Assembly (NCBI RefSeq): GCF_002115745.1
Contig: NZ_JFKB01000012.1
Location: 1 to 64,000, forward strand
DNA length: 64,000 nucleotides
Direction: 5' to 3'
Source: Thalassospira alkalitolerans
GTDB lineage: Bacteria > Pseudomonadota > Alphaproteobacteria > Rhodospirillales > Thalassospiraceae
The position numbers and the translations under genes were made by a program. The notes beneath the pieces are model-generated. The model searched no databases and was not told the origin of the DNA. It worked only from the letters and a program-made list of their open reading frames with translations. This document shows, piece after piece, positions 53,835-62,922 of this stretch (the stretch's first letter is position 1; each line of letters starts with the position of its first letter).

Positions 53835-54563
53835 ATGTTCAAGATAATTCGTCAGGAAATAGACGCGATGATCGCCCGCGATCCTGCGGCACGCTCCCGC
53901 TGGGAGATTGTGCTCTGTTATCCGGCGTTCCATGCGATCATGGGATATCGGGCGACAAACTGGCTGTGGAAGCGCGGTTTCCGTATCACCGCACGCTTTG
54001 CATCGCAGATTATGCGCTGGTTGTCGGGGATCGAAATTCATCCCGGTGCGACCATCGGGAAACGGTTCTTTATTGACCATGGTATGGGGGTCGTAATTGG
54101 CGAAACCGCCGAGATCGGTGATGACGTCACCCTGTATCAGGGCGTAACCCTTGGCGGAACATCGCCCAGTGTTAACAGCGAAGGCCAGCGTGGTTTGAAA
54201 CGTCACCCGACGCTTGAAGACGGTGTGATCGTTGGATCGGGTGCGCAAATCCTCGGTCCGTTTATCGTGCGCAAGAACGCCCGTGTTGGCGGCAATGCGG
54301 TTGTGCTTTCCGAAGTTCCCGAAGGGGCGACCGTGGTTGGCATTCCGGCACGGATTGTTCGGCGCGAAAAAGACGACCGGTTCTGTGCCTATGGTACGCC
54401 GCTTGGCGATCTTCCCGATCCGGTTGCCCGTGCATTGGAAGACCTTGGTCGCGAAGTAAAAACGTTGCGCGAACATGTTGCCGCCCTCGAAGCCGATAAG
54501 GCCGGGACGGGAGCGGATGCAGGCGCACCGGCAAAGCCGCGCATCGTCGCGGCATCCGAATGA
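53835..54563 (+). CDS. cysE: Serine O-acetyltransferase
   Basis: Makes O-acetylserine, the carbon skeleton for cysteine. A short helical N-terminal domain is followed by the left-handed beta-helix of hexapeptide repeats (IEIHPGATIGKRFFIDHGMG..., VVIGETAEIGDD). Catalytic His and Asp lie in the DHGMG and LKRHPTL segments. Its shorter N-terminus is of the type common in alphaproteobacteria. The ATG at 53835 is preferred to the GTG at 53823. It is separated from iscR by 137 bases without a clear terminator, so read-through into the isc genes is likely. Confidence 0.96.
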   Translation: MFKIIRQEIDAMIARDPAARSRWEIVLCYPAFHAIMGYRATNWLWKRGFRITARFASQIMRWLSGIEIHPGATIGKRFFIDHGMGVVIGETAEIGDDVTLYQGVTLGGTSPSVNSEGQRGLKRHPTLEDGVIVGSGAQILGPFIVRKNARVGGNAVVLSEVPEGATVVGIPARIVRREKDDRFCAYGTPLGDLPDPVARALEDLGREVKTLREHVAALEADKAGTGADAGAPAKPRIVAASE

Positions 54564-54656
54564 TTTTACGCCCCGCAAGATTGGTTGCTGGGCGGCCCGG
54601 GCATTAACCGTAAGACGTTGATCGCCTACAAGAACAATACAGAGCTTGCAGTCATG

Positions 54657-54673
54657 ATTTCGAATTTCGAAAT
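54657..54673. promoter_or_regulatory. Palindrome in front of iscR
   Basis: ATTTCGAATTTCGAAAT is symmetrical except for its central base and lies 28 bases before the iscR start codon. It does not match the IscR type I motif. It may bind another regulator or be a processing site. Confidence 0.4.
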
Positions 54674-54700
54674 TGTGACCGGCAGGTAGGAGGACGAACC

Positions 54701-55183
54701 GTGAAGCTGAGTACAAAAGGCCGCTATGCTGTGATGGCGATGGTCGATCTCGCTGACAGCAGCAAGGACCGACCGGTCGCGCTTGCCGATATTGCGGACC
54801 GTCAGGAAATATCCCTGTCCTATCTGGAACAGCTTTTTGGCAAATTGCGTAAAGGTGGTCTGGTCCGCTCAGTCCGTGGTCCCGGTGGCGGTTATCTTTT
54901 GGCCCGCACCGCCGAGGAAACCCGGATTGCCGATGTGATCCTGGCCGTTGATGAACCGATCCGCGCAACACGTTGCAAATCAGGCTCGCCCAAGGGCTGT
55001 AAATCCAATCAGGGTCGATGTTTGACCCATGAACTTTGGGAAGAATTGGGCAACCAGATTTACCTTTATCTGGCATCGGTCAGTCTATCGGACGTTGTTG
55101 ATCGTCGTGTTTCCGGTTCGAACCGGATGTTCGAACCCAGAACCACGAAAATCAAAGAGCCCAGCCAGGTTGCGGCCCAGTAA
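54701..55183 (+). CDS. iscR: Fe-S cluster assembly regulator IscR (Rrf2 family)
   Basis: Transcription factor that represses isc genes when loaded with a [2Fe-2S] cluster. The winged-helix N-terminus (MKLSTKGRYAVMAMVDLA, recognition helix around SLSYLEQLFGKLR) is canonical. The cluster ligands are Cys92, Cys100, Cys107 and His110, spaced slightly wider than in E. coli (92-98-104-107). The start is GTG with AGGAGG nine bases upstream. It heads the isc gene set. Confidence 0.96.
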   Translation: MKLSTKGRYAVMAMVDLADSSKDRPVALADIADRQEISLSYLEQLFGKLRKGGLVRSVRGPGGGYLLARTAEETRIADVILAVDEPIRATRCKSGSPKGCKSNQGRCLTHELWEELGNQIYLYLASVSLSDVVDRRVSGSNRMFEPRTTKIKEPSQVAAQ

Positions 55184-55239
55184 TTTGTCCTCTATATCGA
55201 GGATAGGCAATAAATGCGAATAAGGATGATTCTAAACAG

Positions 55240-56370
55240 ATGACCAATCCGGTTTACCTTGATTTTAACGCCAGCGCGCCCCTGTGTAGTGATGCACAGC
55301 AAGCGATGTGCGCTGCGATGGAAGTCACGGGAAACCCGTCATCGGTTCATGCATCGGGTCGTGCGGCGCGTAAAGTTGTGGATCATGCCCGGCGCAAGAT
55401 TGCCGATTTGATTGGTGGCGATGCAGAGCGTGTGATTTTCACAAGCGGCGGCACCGAGGCCAATAATCTGGCCCTGAACGGATTGGAAAACGTCACCGTT
55501 TTTACCTCTGCAACCGAACATCCCTCGGTGATCGAGGCGCGGTCTGATGCCAAACGTATTCCGGTTGACGCCAATGGCGTAATCGATATGGCAGCTCTTG
55601 AAGCCATGTTGAAAACCGCCAGCGATGCGGGGCAAAAGGTTCTGGTGTCGGTGATGTTGGCCAATAATGAAACCGGCGTTATTCAGCCGGTGGCAAAAGT
55701 TGCCCTTCTGGCCCGCGAATATGGCGCGAAAACCCATTGTGACGCCGTTCAGGCGCTGGGGCGTTTGCCGGTCGATATGGGCCAGCTTTTGGTCGATATG
55801 ATATCGATTTCGGCCCATAAGATCGGTGGCCCAAAAGGAATTGGCGCGCTTGTGATTGCGCCCGGTGTGATGCTGGTGCCGCAAATTCGAGGTGGCGGAC
55901 AGGAAAAATACCGCCGTGGCGGCACGGAAAATGTGATCGGAATTGCGGGCTTTGGTGCCGCGATTGATCGCGCCGCAGCCAACGGTGACAAAATGGACGA
56001 GGTCCGCGCCATGCGCGACCGTCTGGAAACGGTTTTGGCAGCAGAAGCCCCCGAACTTCTGATTGCTGGAAAAGGAACGGATCGACTGGTCAATACCAGC
56101 TGTTTGATCTTGCCGGGCATGCCGGGGGAAACCCAGGTCATGACGATGGATCTTGCCGGGGTTGCGATCAGTTCGGGATCAGCCTGTTCGTCGGGCAAAG
56201 TACGTGAAAGCCACGTGCTTAGGGAAATGGGCATATCTGATGCCGGATCGGCCATACGGGTCAGTCTGGGATTGGAAACCACCGACGAAGATATTGATAC
56301 ATTTATCCGAGTTTGGAGCCGGATGCGGGGCAATGTGGTGCGTAAGAAAAACGCACGTCACGCGGCCTGA
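55240..56370 (+). CDS. Cysteine desulfurase, NifS/IscS-like (first of a tandem pair)
   Basis: PLP enzyme that removes sulfur from cysteine. PLP Lys194 is in SAHKIGGPKG, and the persulfide Cys316 is in SSGSACSSGK. It resembles NifS-type desulfurases and is distinct from the second copy downstream (for instance LDFNASAPL against LDYQATTPT). Its C-terminus is short and basic. It lies 57 bases after iscR and 27 bases before the ATG of iscS. Confidence 0.94.
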   Translation: MTNPVYLDFNASAPLCSDAQQAMCAAMEVTGNPSSVHASGRAARKVVDHARRKIADLIGGDAERVIFTSGGTEANNLALNGLENVTVFTSATEHPSVIEARSDAKRIPVDANGVIDMAALEAMLKTASDAGQKVLVSVMLANNETGVIQPVAKVALLAREYGAKTHCDAVQALGRLPVDMGQLLVDMISISAHKIGGPKGIGALVIAPGVMLVPQIRGGGQEKYRRGGTENVIGIAGFGAAIDRAAANGDKMDEVRAMRDRLETVLAAEAPELLIAGKGTDRLVNTSCLILPGMPGETQVMTMDLAGVAISSGSACSSGKVRESHVLREMGISDAGSAIRVSLGLETTDEDIDTFIRVWSRMRGNVVRKKNARHAA

Positions 56371-56397
56371 CAAAGAGTGAGTGAGGAAGCCTTTACT

Positions 56398-57621
56398 ATG
56401 AACGAGCTTAAAGCAAAGCCGATCTATCTGGATTATCAGGCAACGACGCCAACCGATCCGCGCGTGGTGGATGCCATGCTGCCGTACTTCACCGAGAAGT
56501 TCGGTAACCCGCATTCCCGTAACCATTCTTATGGTTGGGAAGCAGAAGACGCGGTTGAAGTTGCACGTGATCAGGTTGCCAAAATCATTGGCGCTTCGTC
56601 CAAAGAGATCATTTTTACCTCGGGTGCGACTGAGTCGAACAACCTTGCGCTTAAAGGCGTGATGAAGTTCTACGGCAAGAAAAAGCCGCATCTGATTACG
56701 GTCGTGACCGAACATAAATGCGTGCTCGACAGTGCCCGTCACCTTGAACAGGAAGGTTACAAAGTGACCTATCTTGGCGTCAAGGAAAACGGCCTGATCG
56801 ATCTTGACCAGCTTAAAGCTGCGATTACCGATGAAACCGCGATTGTGTCGGTTATGGGCGTGAATAACGAAATCGGTGTCATTCAGCCGATCAAGGCAAT
56901 CGGCGAAATCTGTCGCGAACGTGGTGTGTTCTTCCATACCGATTGTGCGCAGGCCGTTGGCAAAATTCCGCTTGATGTTGATGACATGAAAATCGACCTG
57001 ATGTCGATTTCGGCGCATAAACTTTACGGACCCAAAGGCGTTGGTGCGCTTTATGTTCGCCGTCGTCCGCGCGTTCGCGTGATTGCCCAGATCACCGGTG
57101 GTGGTCAGGAACGCGGCATGCGTTCGGGCACTTTGCCGACCCCGTTGCTTGTCGGTTTTGGCAAAGCATGCGAAATTGCGCAAAATGAGATGGCCGAAGA
57201 AAACGCACGCCTGACCGAATTGCGCGATTACACGCTGAAACGTTTCCGGGACCGTCTTGATGACGTCTTCCTGAACGGTGACGAAGAACAGCGTGTGTCT
57301 GGCAATCTCAATATTTCCTTTGCCTATGTCGAAGGTGAAAGCCTTCAGATGGGCATTAAGAATATTGCAGTATCGTCTGGTTCTGCCTGCACGTCGGCGT
57401 CGCTTGAGCCGTCCTATGTGCTGCGCGCGCTTGGCGTTGACGAAGAACTTGCCCATACCTCGCTTCGTATTGGTATTGGCCGCTTTACGACCAAGGAAGA
57501 ACTCGACGAGGCGATTGATGCCATCAGCACCGAAGTCGAACGTCTGCGTGAAATGAGCCCGCTTTGGGAAATGGCCCAGGAAGGCATCGATATCAAGTCG
57601 ATCGAGTGGGCTGAGCACTAA
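56398..57621 (+). CDS. iscS: Cysteine desulfurase IscS
   Basis: Supplies sulfur for Fe-S clusters and for tRNA thiolation. PLP Lys208 is in [11 protein letters not shown]; the persulfide Cys331 is in [21 protein letters not shown], in the long mobile loop diagnostic of true IscS. The C-terminus [21 protein letters not shown] matches the E. coli/mitochondrial NFS1 tail that binds IscU. The ATG at 56398 with GAGGAAG upstream is chosen over the GTG at 56377. Confidence 0.97.
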   Translation: MNELKAKPIYLDYQATTPTDPRVVDAMLPYFTEKFGNPHSRNHSYGWEAEDAVEVARDQVAKIIGASSKEIIFTSGATESNNLALKGVMKFYGKKKPHLITVVTEHKCVLDSARHLEQEGYKVTYLGVKENGLIDLDQLKAAITDETAIVSVMGVNNEIGVIQPIKAIGEICRERGVFFHTDCAQAVGKIPLDVDDMKIDLMSISAHKLYGPKGVGALYVRRRPRVRVIAQITGGGQERGMRSGTLPTPLLVGFGKACEIAQNEMAEENARLTELRDYTLKRFRDRLDDVFLNGDEEQRVSGNLNISFAYVEGESLQMGIKNIAVSSGSACTSASLEPSYVLRALGVDEELAHTSLRIGIGRFTTKEELDEAIDAISTEVERLREMSPLWEMAQEGIDIKSIEWAEH

Positions 57622-57681
57622 GCACAAAAGACGACTTTATTCTCGTGAGAGAGACACAGGACTTTTTGGAGGGTTAAAACC

Positions 57682-58086
57682 ATGGCTTACAGTGAAAAGC
57701 TGATCGATCATTACGAAAATCCGCGCAATGTCGGGTCGATGGACAAAAACGAAACGTCCGTTGGCACTGGCTTGGTCGGCGCACCGGCTTGTGGTGACGT
57801 GATGAAATTGCAGATCAAAGTGACCCCGGAAGGGATCATTGAAGATGCAAAGTTCAAGACCTTTGGGTGTGGCTCGGCCATTGCGTCAAGCTCGTTGATC
57901 ACCGAATGGGTCAAGGGCAAGTCGCTTGACGAAGCCGGTTCGATCAAAAACTCGCAGATTGCTGCAGAATTGGCATTGCCGCCGGTCAAGATCCATTGCT
58001 CGATCCTGGCCGAAGATGCCATCAAAGCCGCGATCAGTGACTACAAGACCAAAAACGGTCAGGGTGAAGTCGAAGCTGCTGAATAA
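57682..58086 (+). CDS. iscU: Fe-S scaffold protein IscU
   Basis: Platform on which [2Fe-2S] clusters form. Ligands Cys37, Asp39, Cys63 and Cys106 (next to His105) are all present, as is the LPPVK motif (99-103) recognised by HscA. Length (134 aa) is typical. A GGAGGG ribosome binding site precedes it. Confidence 0.98.
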   Translation: MAYSEKLIDHYENPRNVGSMDKNETSVGTGLVGAPACGDVMKLQIKVTPEGIIEDAKFKTFGCGSAIASSSLITEWVKGKSLDEAGSIKNSQIAAELALPPVKIHCSILAEDAIKAAISDYKTKNGQGEVEAAE

Positions 58087-58130
58087 GCAGCCTCGATCCC
58101 CGTTCGTTTTCGGGAATTCAGGAGAAGACT

Positions 58131-58472
58131 ATGGCATTACCGTCCCCGATCAGTGTCACCCCTGATGCGCTTGTCCATATCAAGGCGTTGCTTGATAGCC
58201 GCGGCAAACCGTCCGAAGGCATCCGCCTTGGCGTGCGCAGCAAAGGGTGTTCGGGTCTGTCCTACACGCTTGAATATGCTGATGAGGCATCCGGCTTTGA
58301 AGAAGTCGTCGAGCTTGAGGACGGCGTGAAGCTTTTGATTGATCCCAAAGCCATGATGTTCGTGCTTGGCACCGAGATGGATTACGAGGTCACCAATATG
58401 GAAGAAGGTTTCATCTTCCGTAACCCTAATGAAAAAGGGCGTTGCGGTTGTGGGGAATCCTTCCACGTATAA
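58131..58472 (+). CDS. iscA: A-type Fe-S carrier IscA
   Basis: Delivers or matures clusters, especially [4Fe-4S]. The three conserved Cys are Cys40 (SKGCSGLSY), Cys105 and Cys107 (GRCGCGESF). GGAGAA lies upstream of the ATG. It is separated from hscB by 156 bases that contain a long hairpin. Confidence 0.96.
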   Translation: MALPSPISVTPDALVHIKALLDSRGKPSEGIRLGVRSKGCSGLSYTLEYADEASGFEEVVELEDGVKLLIDPKAMMFVLGTEMDYEVTNMEEGFIFRNPNEKGRCGCGESFHV

Positions 58473-58507
58473 CGGTCTGCCGGGTTTTCCCTGCTTTTCG
58501 ATAGGTC

Positions 58508-58545
58508 ATGGCCCCGGTGATATCAACTTATATCGCCGGGGCCAT
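58508..58545. repeat. 16-bp stem hairpin between iscA and hscB
   Basis: ATGGCCCCGGTGATAT pairs over its whole length with ATATCGCCGGGGCCAT (one G-U pair) around CAACTT. No T run follows, so full termination is unlikely. It could stabilise the 3' end of the upstream mRNA segment or attenuate expression of the chaperone genes. Confidence 0.75.
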
Positions 58546-58628
58546 CGACTGACAGAAGGGTGGTCGTCGAAACGTGCCGAAATTTTAATACCGTCCTGAT
58601 TTGTTTTGTAATTTTTTAAATCTCGAAA

Positions 58629-59282
58629 GTGCATAGCGTGAGCAATACCGGTATCTCAGAAACACGCACCGCAGAACATCCGCAGCATGCTGTCTGCTGG
58701 TCCTGTAAGGGGCCGGTTGCGGCAAGTGCCCTGTTTTGTGATACCTGCCACGCTATTCAGCCCCCCGGGCAGCTTGATCATTTTACCCGATTTGGTTTGA
58801 ACCGGGATTTCATCATTGATCTTGATGCCATCGAGGCGACCTATCTTAAACAGCAGCAATTGCTGCATCCTGATCGCTTTGCGTCAAAATCACCGCGTGA
58901 ACAGGCCCTGTCATCGCAACAGGCGGCAACGCTTAACGGGGCATTTGAAACCCTGAAAAACCCGGTGGCCCGCGCAGAATATCTGTTGCGTCTGGCAGGG
59001 GAAGAGCCCGAAGGCGGCGAGGGGCATACGGTGAATGATCCAGCCCTTCTGATGGAAGCGATGGAAATGCGCGAAGCCCTTCATGATGCGGTGGATCGGG
59101 CAACGATTGATACGATGATCAAGGATACCCGCAAGCAAGCACGCGCCTGCGAACAAGATGTTGCTGACGCGCTGGCACAAAATGCGTATGACCGGGCCAA
59201 GAAATTGACGACCCGGCTTAGATACCTGATGAAAATGACCGAGGAAGCGCGTGCGAAGAAATCGCGCCTTGCCGCTGCCTGA
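58629..59282 (+). CDS. hscB: Fe-S co-chaperone HscB with N-terminal tetracysteine zinc domain
   Basis: J-domain protein that brings IscU to HscA. HPD is at residues 80-82, followed by the helical IscU-binding domain. The N-terminal ~45 residues carry two CxxC pairs (Cys23/26 in CWSC, Cys37/40 in CDTC), absent in E. coli HscB but present in eukaryotic mitochondrial HSC20, where they bind zinc. The start is GTG (58629 or 58638) with a weak ribosome binding site. Confidence 0.95.
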   Translation: MHSVSNTGISETRTAEHPQHAVCWSCKGPVAASALFCDTCHAIQPPGQLDHFTRFGLNRDFIIDLDAIEATYLKQQQLLHPDRFASKSPREQALSSQQAATLNGAFETLKNPVARAEYLLRLAGEEPEGGEGHTVNDPALLMEAMEMREALHDAVDRATIDTMIKDTRKQARACEQDVADALAQNAYDRAKKLTTRLRYLMKMTEEARAKKSRLAAA

Positions 59283-59309
59283 TCATTTGATAAAGAACGG
59301 ATAGAATTG

Positions 59310-61223
59310 ATGGCTTTGCTAAAGATCCACGAACCGGGCCAGACGCCGCTGCCCCACGAAGATGAACGTCAGCTTGCCGTTGGCATTGATCTGGGCACGA
59401 CGAATTCCGTCGTTGCGATCTCGAACGATGAAAAGCCCGAAGTCCTGCGTGATAAATCCGGCGGCACTGCCATTGTGCCATCGGTTGTTTATTACGGCGA
59501 AGGGGCTGATCCGGTGGTTGGCGAAGCCGCCCGTGAACAGATTAATAGCCATGCGGATCGGGTTGTATCCTCGGTCAAGCGCCTGATGGGCCGTGGTCTT
59601 GCCGATGTTAAATCCATCGCCGGTACGCTGCCCTATCACGTTGAAGTCCCATCCGAAGAAGCCACCCAATCGGGCGAGCCGATGATGGTGCGCTTAAACG
59701 TTGGCGACCGCGTTTTGACCCCGGTCGAAGTATCGGCCGATATCCTGCGTGCCCTGCGTGCGCGTGCTGAAGAAAGCCTTGAAAAGCCGGTCGAAAAGGC
59801 CGTTATCACCGTTCCGGCCTATTTCGATGATGGGGCGCGCACCGCGACCAAGGATGCTGCCAAACTGGCCGGGATCGAAGTCCTGCGTCTGGTCAATGAG
59901 CCAACGGCTGCGGCCTTGGCCTATGGCCTTGATAACGGGGCAGAGGGGCTTTATGCGGTTTACGATCTGGGCGGCGGCACATTTGATATTTCATTGCTGA
60001 AAATGCAAAAAGGCGTTTTTCAGGTTAAGGCAACTGGTGGCGATACCGCCCTTGGTGGTGATGATTTCGATCACGCCATTGCCGAACATCTTTTGGCCGA
60101 ACGCAAAGACAGCGGCACCGTCGATAGCCTTGACGCATCGGACGCCAAGCGCCTGCTGCAAACCGCGCGCAAGGTCAAAGAATCCCTGACCGGGGCTGAT
60201 AGCACCGACATCACCGTGTCACTGGGCGGGGCGGATAGCACCCATACCATGACCCGTGCAACGTTCGAAGCGATGATTGCCAAGCTGATCTTGCGCACCA
60301 TCACGATTACCGAACAGGTCCTTGATGACGCCGATATTCTGGCCGATGACGTCAAGGGTGTGGTGCTGGTTGGCGGATCAACCCGCGTGCCCGCCGTGCG
60401 CAAGGCGGTGGCCGAATTGTTCGAGCAAGAACCGCTTTCCAATATCGATCCTGACGAAGTTGTGGCTCTTGGCGCGGCCTTGCAGGCCGAAGCCCTGACC
60501 GGTGGGTCGGATAACCTTTTGCTGGACGTCACGCCGCTGTCGCTGGGGCTTGAAACCATGGGCGGGATTGTTGAAAAGGTCATTGATCGCAACACCCCGA
60601 TACCGGTCGCCAAGGCACAGGAATTCACCACCTATCAGGATGGTCAATCGGCCATGATGATCCATGTGGTACAGGGCGAACGCGAAATGGTCGATCAATG
60701 CCGATCACTGGCGCGTTTTGCCCTGACCGGTATTCCGTCGATGGCCGCCGGGGCGGCACGCATCAAGGTGACGTTTAATGTTGATGCCGATGGCCTTTTG
60801 ACGGTTTCCGCCCGCGAAGAAACCACCGGCACCGAACAGGAAGTTGCCGTCAAGCCGACCTATGGCATCAATGAAATTGATATGGCCAATATGCTGCGCG
60901 AAAGCATGATGCATGCCCGCGAAGATATGGAAATGCGCCTTTTGACCGAGGCAAGGGTCGAGGCACGGCGCAACATTCTGGCGGTTCAGGCGGCGATTAA
61001 TGTTGATCGCCCGCTTTTGGAACGTCAGGACGAAGACAACATCATGGCCGCGATTGCCAAGCTTGAAGCCGCCATGTCGGGCGAAGATCGCGACCTTATC
61101 AACCAACAGGCCGAAGCCCTTGAAGATGCTTCGCGTCCCTTTGCCGAGGCCCGTATGGATAGCCGTATCCGCCAAGCTCTTGCCGGTCGCAATGTTGATC
61201 AGGTGAATGAGTTTGGATCCTAG
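59310..61223 (+). CDS. hscA: Fe-S assembly chaperone HscA (Hsp70 family)
   Basis: Specialised Hsp70 that acts with HscB on the IscU LPPVK motif to release clusters. ATPase motifs include [24 protein letters not shown] and [10 protein letters not shown]; the substrate-binding domain begins after about residue 400. At 637 aa it is slightly longer than E. coli HscA (616). The ATG at 59310 follows hscB by 27 bases. Confidence 0.97.
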   Translation: MALLKIHEPGQTPLPHEDERQLAVGIDLGTTNSVVAISNDEKPEVLRDKSGGTAIVPSVVYYGEGADPVVGEAAREQINSHADRVVSSVKRLMGRGLADVKSIAGTLPYHVEVPSEEATQSGEPMMVRLNVGDRVLTPVEVSADILRALRARAEESLEKPVEKAVITVPAYFDDGARTATKDAAKLAGIEVLRLVNEPTAAALAYGLDNGAEGLYAVYDLGGGTFDISLLKMQKGVFQVKATGGDTALGGDDFDHAIAEHLLAERKDSGTVDSLDASDAKRLLQTARKVKESLTGADSTDITVSLGGADSTHTMTRATFEAMIAKLILRTITITEQVLDDADILADDVKGVVLVGGSTRVPAVRKAVAELFEQEPLSNIDPDEVVALGAALQAEALTGGSDNLLLDVTPLSLGLETMGGIVEKVIDRNTPIPVAKAQEFTTYQDGQSAMMIHVVQGEREMVDQCRSLARFALTGIPSMAAGAARIKVTFNVDADGLLTVSAREETTGTEQEVAVKPTYGINEIDMANMLRESMMHAREDMEMRLLTEARVEARRNILAVQAAINVDRPLLERQDEDNIMAAIAKLEAAMSGEDRDLINQQAEALEDASRPFAEARMDSRIRQALAGRNVDQVNEFGS

Positions 61224-61367
61224 GACTGTACATAATTGACAAACCGGCCAACTGCGGCGATTGTCCCGTTCAATCGCCAAGGTCAAGGTCGGACATCGCA
61301 TAATGTCACTGACATGATGCGTTACAGAGATCGAACGAAAAAAGTATTACCGAGGAGAAAGGCACAA

Positions 61368-61703
61368 ATGCCTAAGATCGTTTTTGTTGAACCCGATGGC
61401 ACCGAAAAAGAATTTAACGTTGCCGACGGTCTGTCCGTTCTGGAAGCTGCCCATAAGAATGGCATCGACCTTGAAGGTGCCTGCGAAGGCTCGTTGGCGT
61501 GCTCGACCTGCCATGTTGTTGTTGACGACAACTGGTTTGACAAGCTTGAAGAGCCAAGCGAAGACGAGGAAGACATGCTTGACCTCGCATTCGGTCTGAC
61601 CGAAACCTCGCGCCTTGGCTGCCAGATCATCATGAGTGACGAGCTTGACGGCCTGCGTGTGATGTTGCCGTCGGCGACGCGCAACATGATGGTCGATAAG
61701 TAA
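61368..61703 (+). CDS. fdx: [2Fe-2S] ferredoxin, ISC type
   Basis: Electron donor for cluster assembly. Ligands are Cys39, Cys45, Cys48 and Cys85 (C-x5-C-x2-C-x36-C), the adrenodoxin-like pattern. The ATG at 61368 with GAGGAGA upstream gives the standard 111 aa; the frame upstream of it is not conserved. A TTGACA at 61236 in the 144-base gap after hscA may mark a weak internal promoter. Confidence 0.96.
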   Translation: MPKIVFVEPDGTEKEFNVADGLSVLEAAHKNGIDLEGACEGSLACSTCHVVVDDNWFDKLEEPSEDEEDMLDLAFGLTETSRLGCQIIMSDELDGLRVMLPSATRNMMVDK

Positions 61704-61739
61704 GACCGAAATTTCCGCCCAAGCTACAAGGGGACACCC

Positions 61740-61937
61740 ATGCGCTGGACAGATATTCAGGATATCGCGATCGAGCTTGAAGAAGCTCATCCCGATAAGG
61801 ATAACGTCAATCTGCGGTACACCGATTTGCATAAGTGGATCTGTGCGCTGGATGGATTTGATGACAATCCCGAAAAATCGAACGAGAAGATCCTTGAAGC
61901 CATCCAGATGGCCTGGATCGATGAACGCGACGATTGA
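61740..61937 (+). CDS. iscX: Fe-S assembly protein IscX
   Basis: Small acidic protein that binds iron and IscS and modulates cluster assembly (frataxin-like partner). At 65 aa, with the conserved MRWTDIQDIAIELEE N-terminus and RYTDLHKWI, it is a clear match. AGGGGA precedes it. It is the last gene of the isc set. Confidence 0.95.
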   Translation: MRWTDIQDIAIELEEAHPDKDNVNLRYTDLHKWICALDGFDDNPEKSNEKILEAIQMAWIDERDD

Positions 61938-61938
61938 T

Positions 61939-61986
61939 GCGGGAATGACGTGATTTAACTGCCGTCACCCCCGCAAAGGCGGGGGG
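61939..61986. repeat. REP-like palindromic element after iscX
   Basis: GCGGGAATGACG and CGTCACCCCCGC form an outer imperfect pair, and CCCCCGC-AAAG-GCGGGGG forms a tight inner hairpin. This resembles the dispersed GTCATCCCCGCGAAAGCGGGG-type intergenic repeats of alphaproteobacteria. I see no second copy in the window. Confidence 0.45.
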
Positions 61987-62023
61987 CAAACCCCGGCAGA
62001 AATCACGCCAATTCGACATCCAT

Positions 62024-62061
62024 AAAGGCCAGCCCGGAAACTTCCGCAGGCTGGCCTTGTC
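62024..62061 (+). terminator. Intrinsic terminator of the isc gene set
   Basis: AAGGCCAGCC pairs with GGCTGGCCTT, with an inner CGG/CCG pair; a T-rich run is short (CTTGTC). Confidence 0.65.
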
Positions 62062-62106
62062 ATATCCGCATTGGCTAAACATGACGCGCAGGGGATCAGA
62101 CCAAGC

Positions 62107-62805
62107 ATGACCAAAACCTTCACCGATATCATCCCGGCTCAAAGCCTGTTTGGCCGTTTGCGTGCTAATGCCCCCGATGCCTGGCAAAGCTATGTCTGCC
62201 ATGATTTCATCAAACAGCTTGGCGATGGGTCCTTGCCCGAGGCCGCGTTTAAACATTACCTGATCCAGGATTACTTGTTTCTGATCCAGTTTGCGCGTGC
62301 CTATGCGCTGGCGACCTATAAGGCCGAAGACCTGCGTGCTATGCGCCAGTTTTCCGGCACCGTGCATGCGATCCTTGATATGGAAATGTCGCTTCATCTT
62401 GAATTCTGCAAAGGTTGGGGCCTGTCCGAGGCCGATATCATCGCCCAGCCCGAGGCACGCGCCTGTGTTACCTATACCCGCTATGTGCTGGATCGCGGTA
62501 TGCAGGGCGATGTGGTTGATCTTCAGGTTGCCCTGATGCCCTGTATGGTTGGCTATGCTGAAATCGCAAACCGCCTGATGGCAAGTTCTGATACAAGGCT
62601 TGCGGGCAATCCCTATCGTGCGTGGATCGAGATGTATGCCTCGACCGAATTTCAGGACGTGGCAAAGGCCGAAATTGATTTGCTGGAACACACCGCAAAA
62701 AACCGCGGTGGGGATGCACGGATCAAAAGCCTGACCGAAACATTCGCCACGGCATCGCGTCTTGAAGCCGATTTCTGGCAGATGGGGCTTGATCTGGCAA
62801 AATAG
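62107..62805 (+). CDS. tenA: Thiaminase II / aminopyrimidine aminohydrolase TenA
   Basis: Salvages the pyrimidine half of degraded thiamine. The family fold is all-helical. The catalytic Cys is in LMPCMVGYAEIA, and the C-terminal SRLEADFWQMGL carries the conserved Glu. The ATG at 62107 is preferred (232 aa) to the TTG at 62071. It sits alone between isc and mnmA, far from thiSG (17.7 kb). Confidence 0.93.
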   Translation: MTKTFTDIIPAQSLFGRLRANAPDAWQSYVCHDFIKQLGDGSLPEAAFKHYLIQDYLFLIQFARAYALATYKAEDLRAMRQFSGTVHAILDMEMSLHLEFCKGWGLSEADIIAQPEARACVTYTRYVLDRGMQGDVVDLQVALMPCMVGYAEIANRLMASSDTRLAGNPYRAWIEMYASTEFQDVAKAEIDLLEHTAKNRGGDARIKSLTETFATASRLEADFWQMGLDLAK

Positions 62806-62922
62806 GACCGGATGGCTTATATGTGCCCCAACGTGAATTCACGGGTGGTTTGAACACCACCTGCTGCTATTTTATATTAACCTCTTGTCGCTGCGGCCTT
62901 GACCCGCAGATGGGTGAGAAAA

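Noticed and set aside
53715-55076. 453-codon minus-strand frame opposite cysE and iscR
   Set aside because: It is a shadow of two well-conserved plus-strand genes. Its product lacks domain-like composition and it would cross the cysE promoter.
56179-57627. 482-codon minus-strand frame opposite iscS
   Set aside because: It is fully antisense to a canonical IscS, with a Phe/His/Arg-rich shadow composition.
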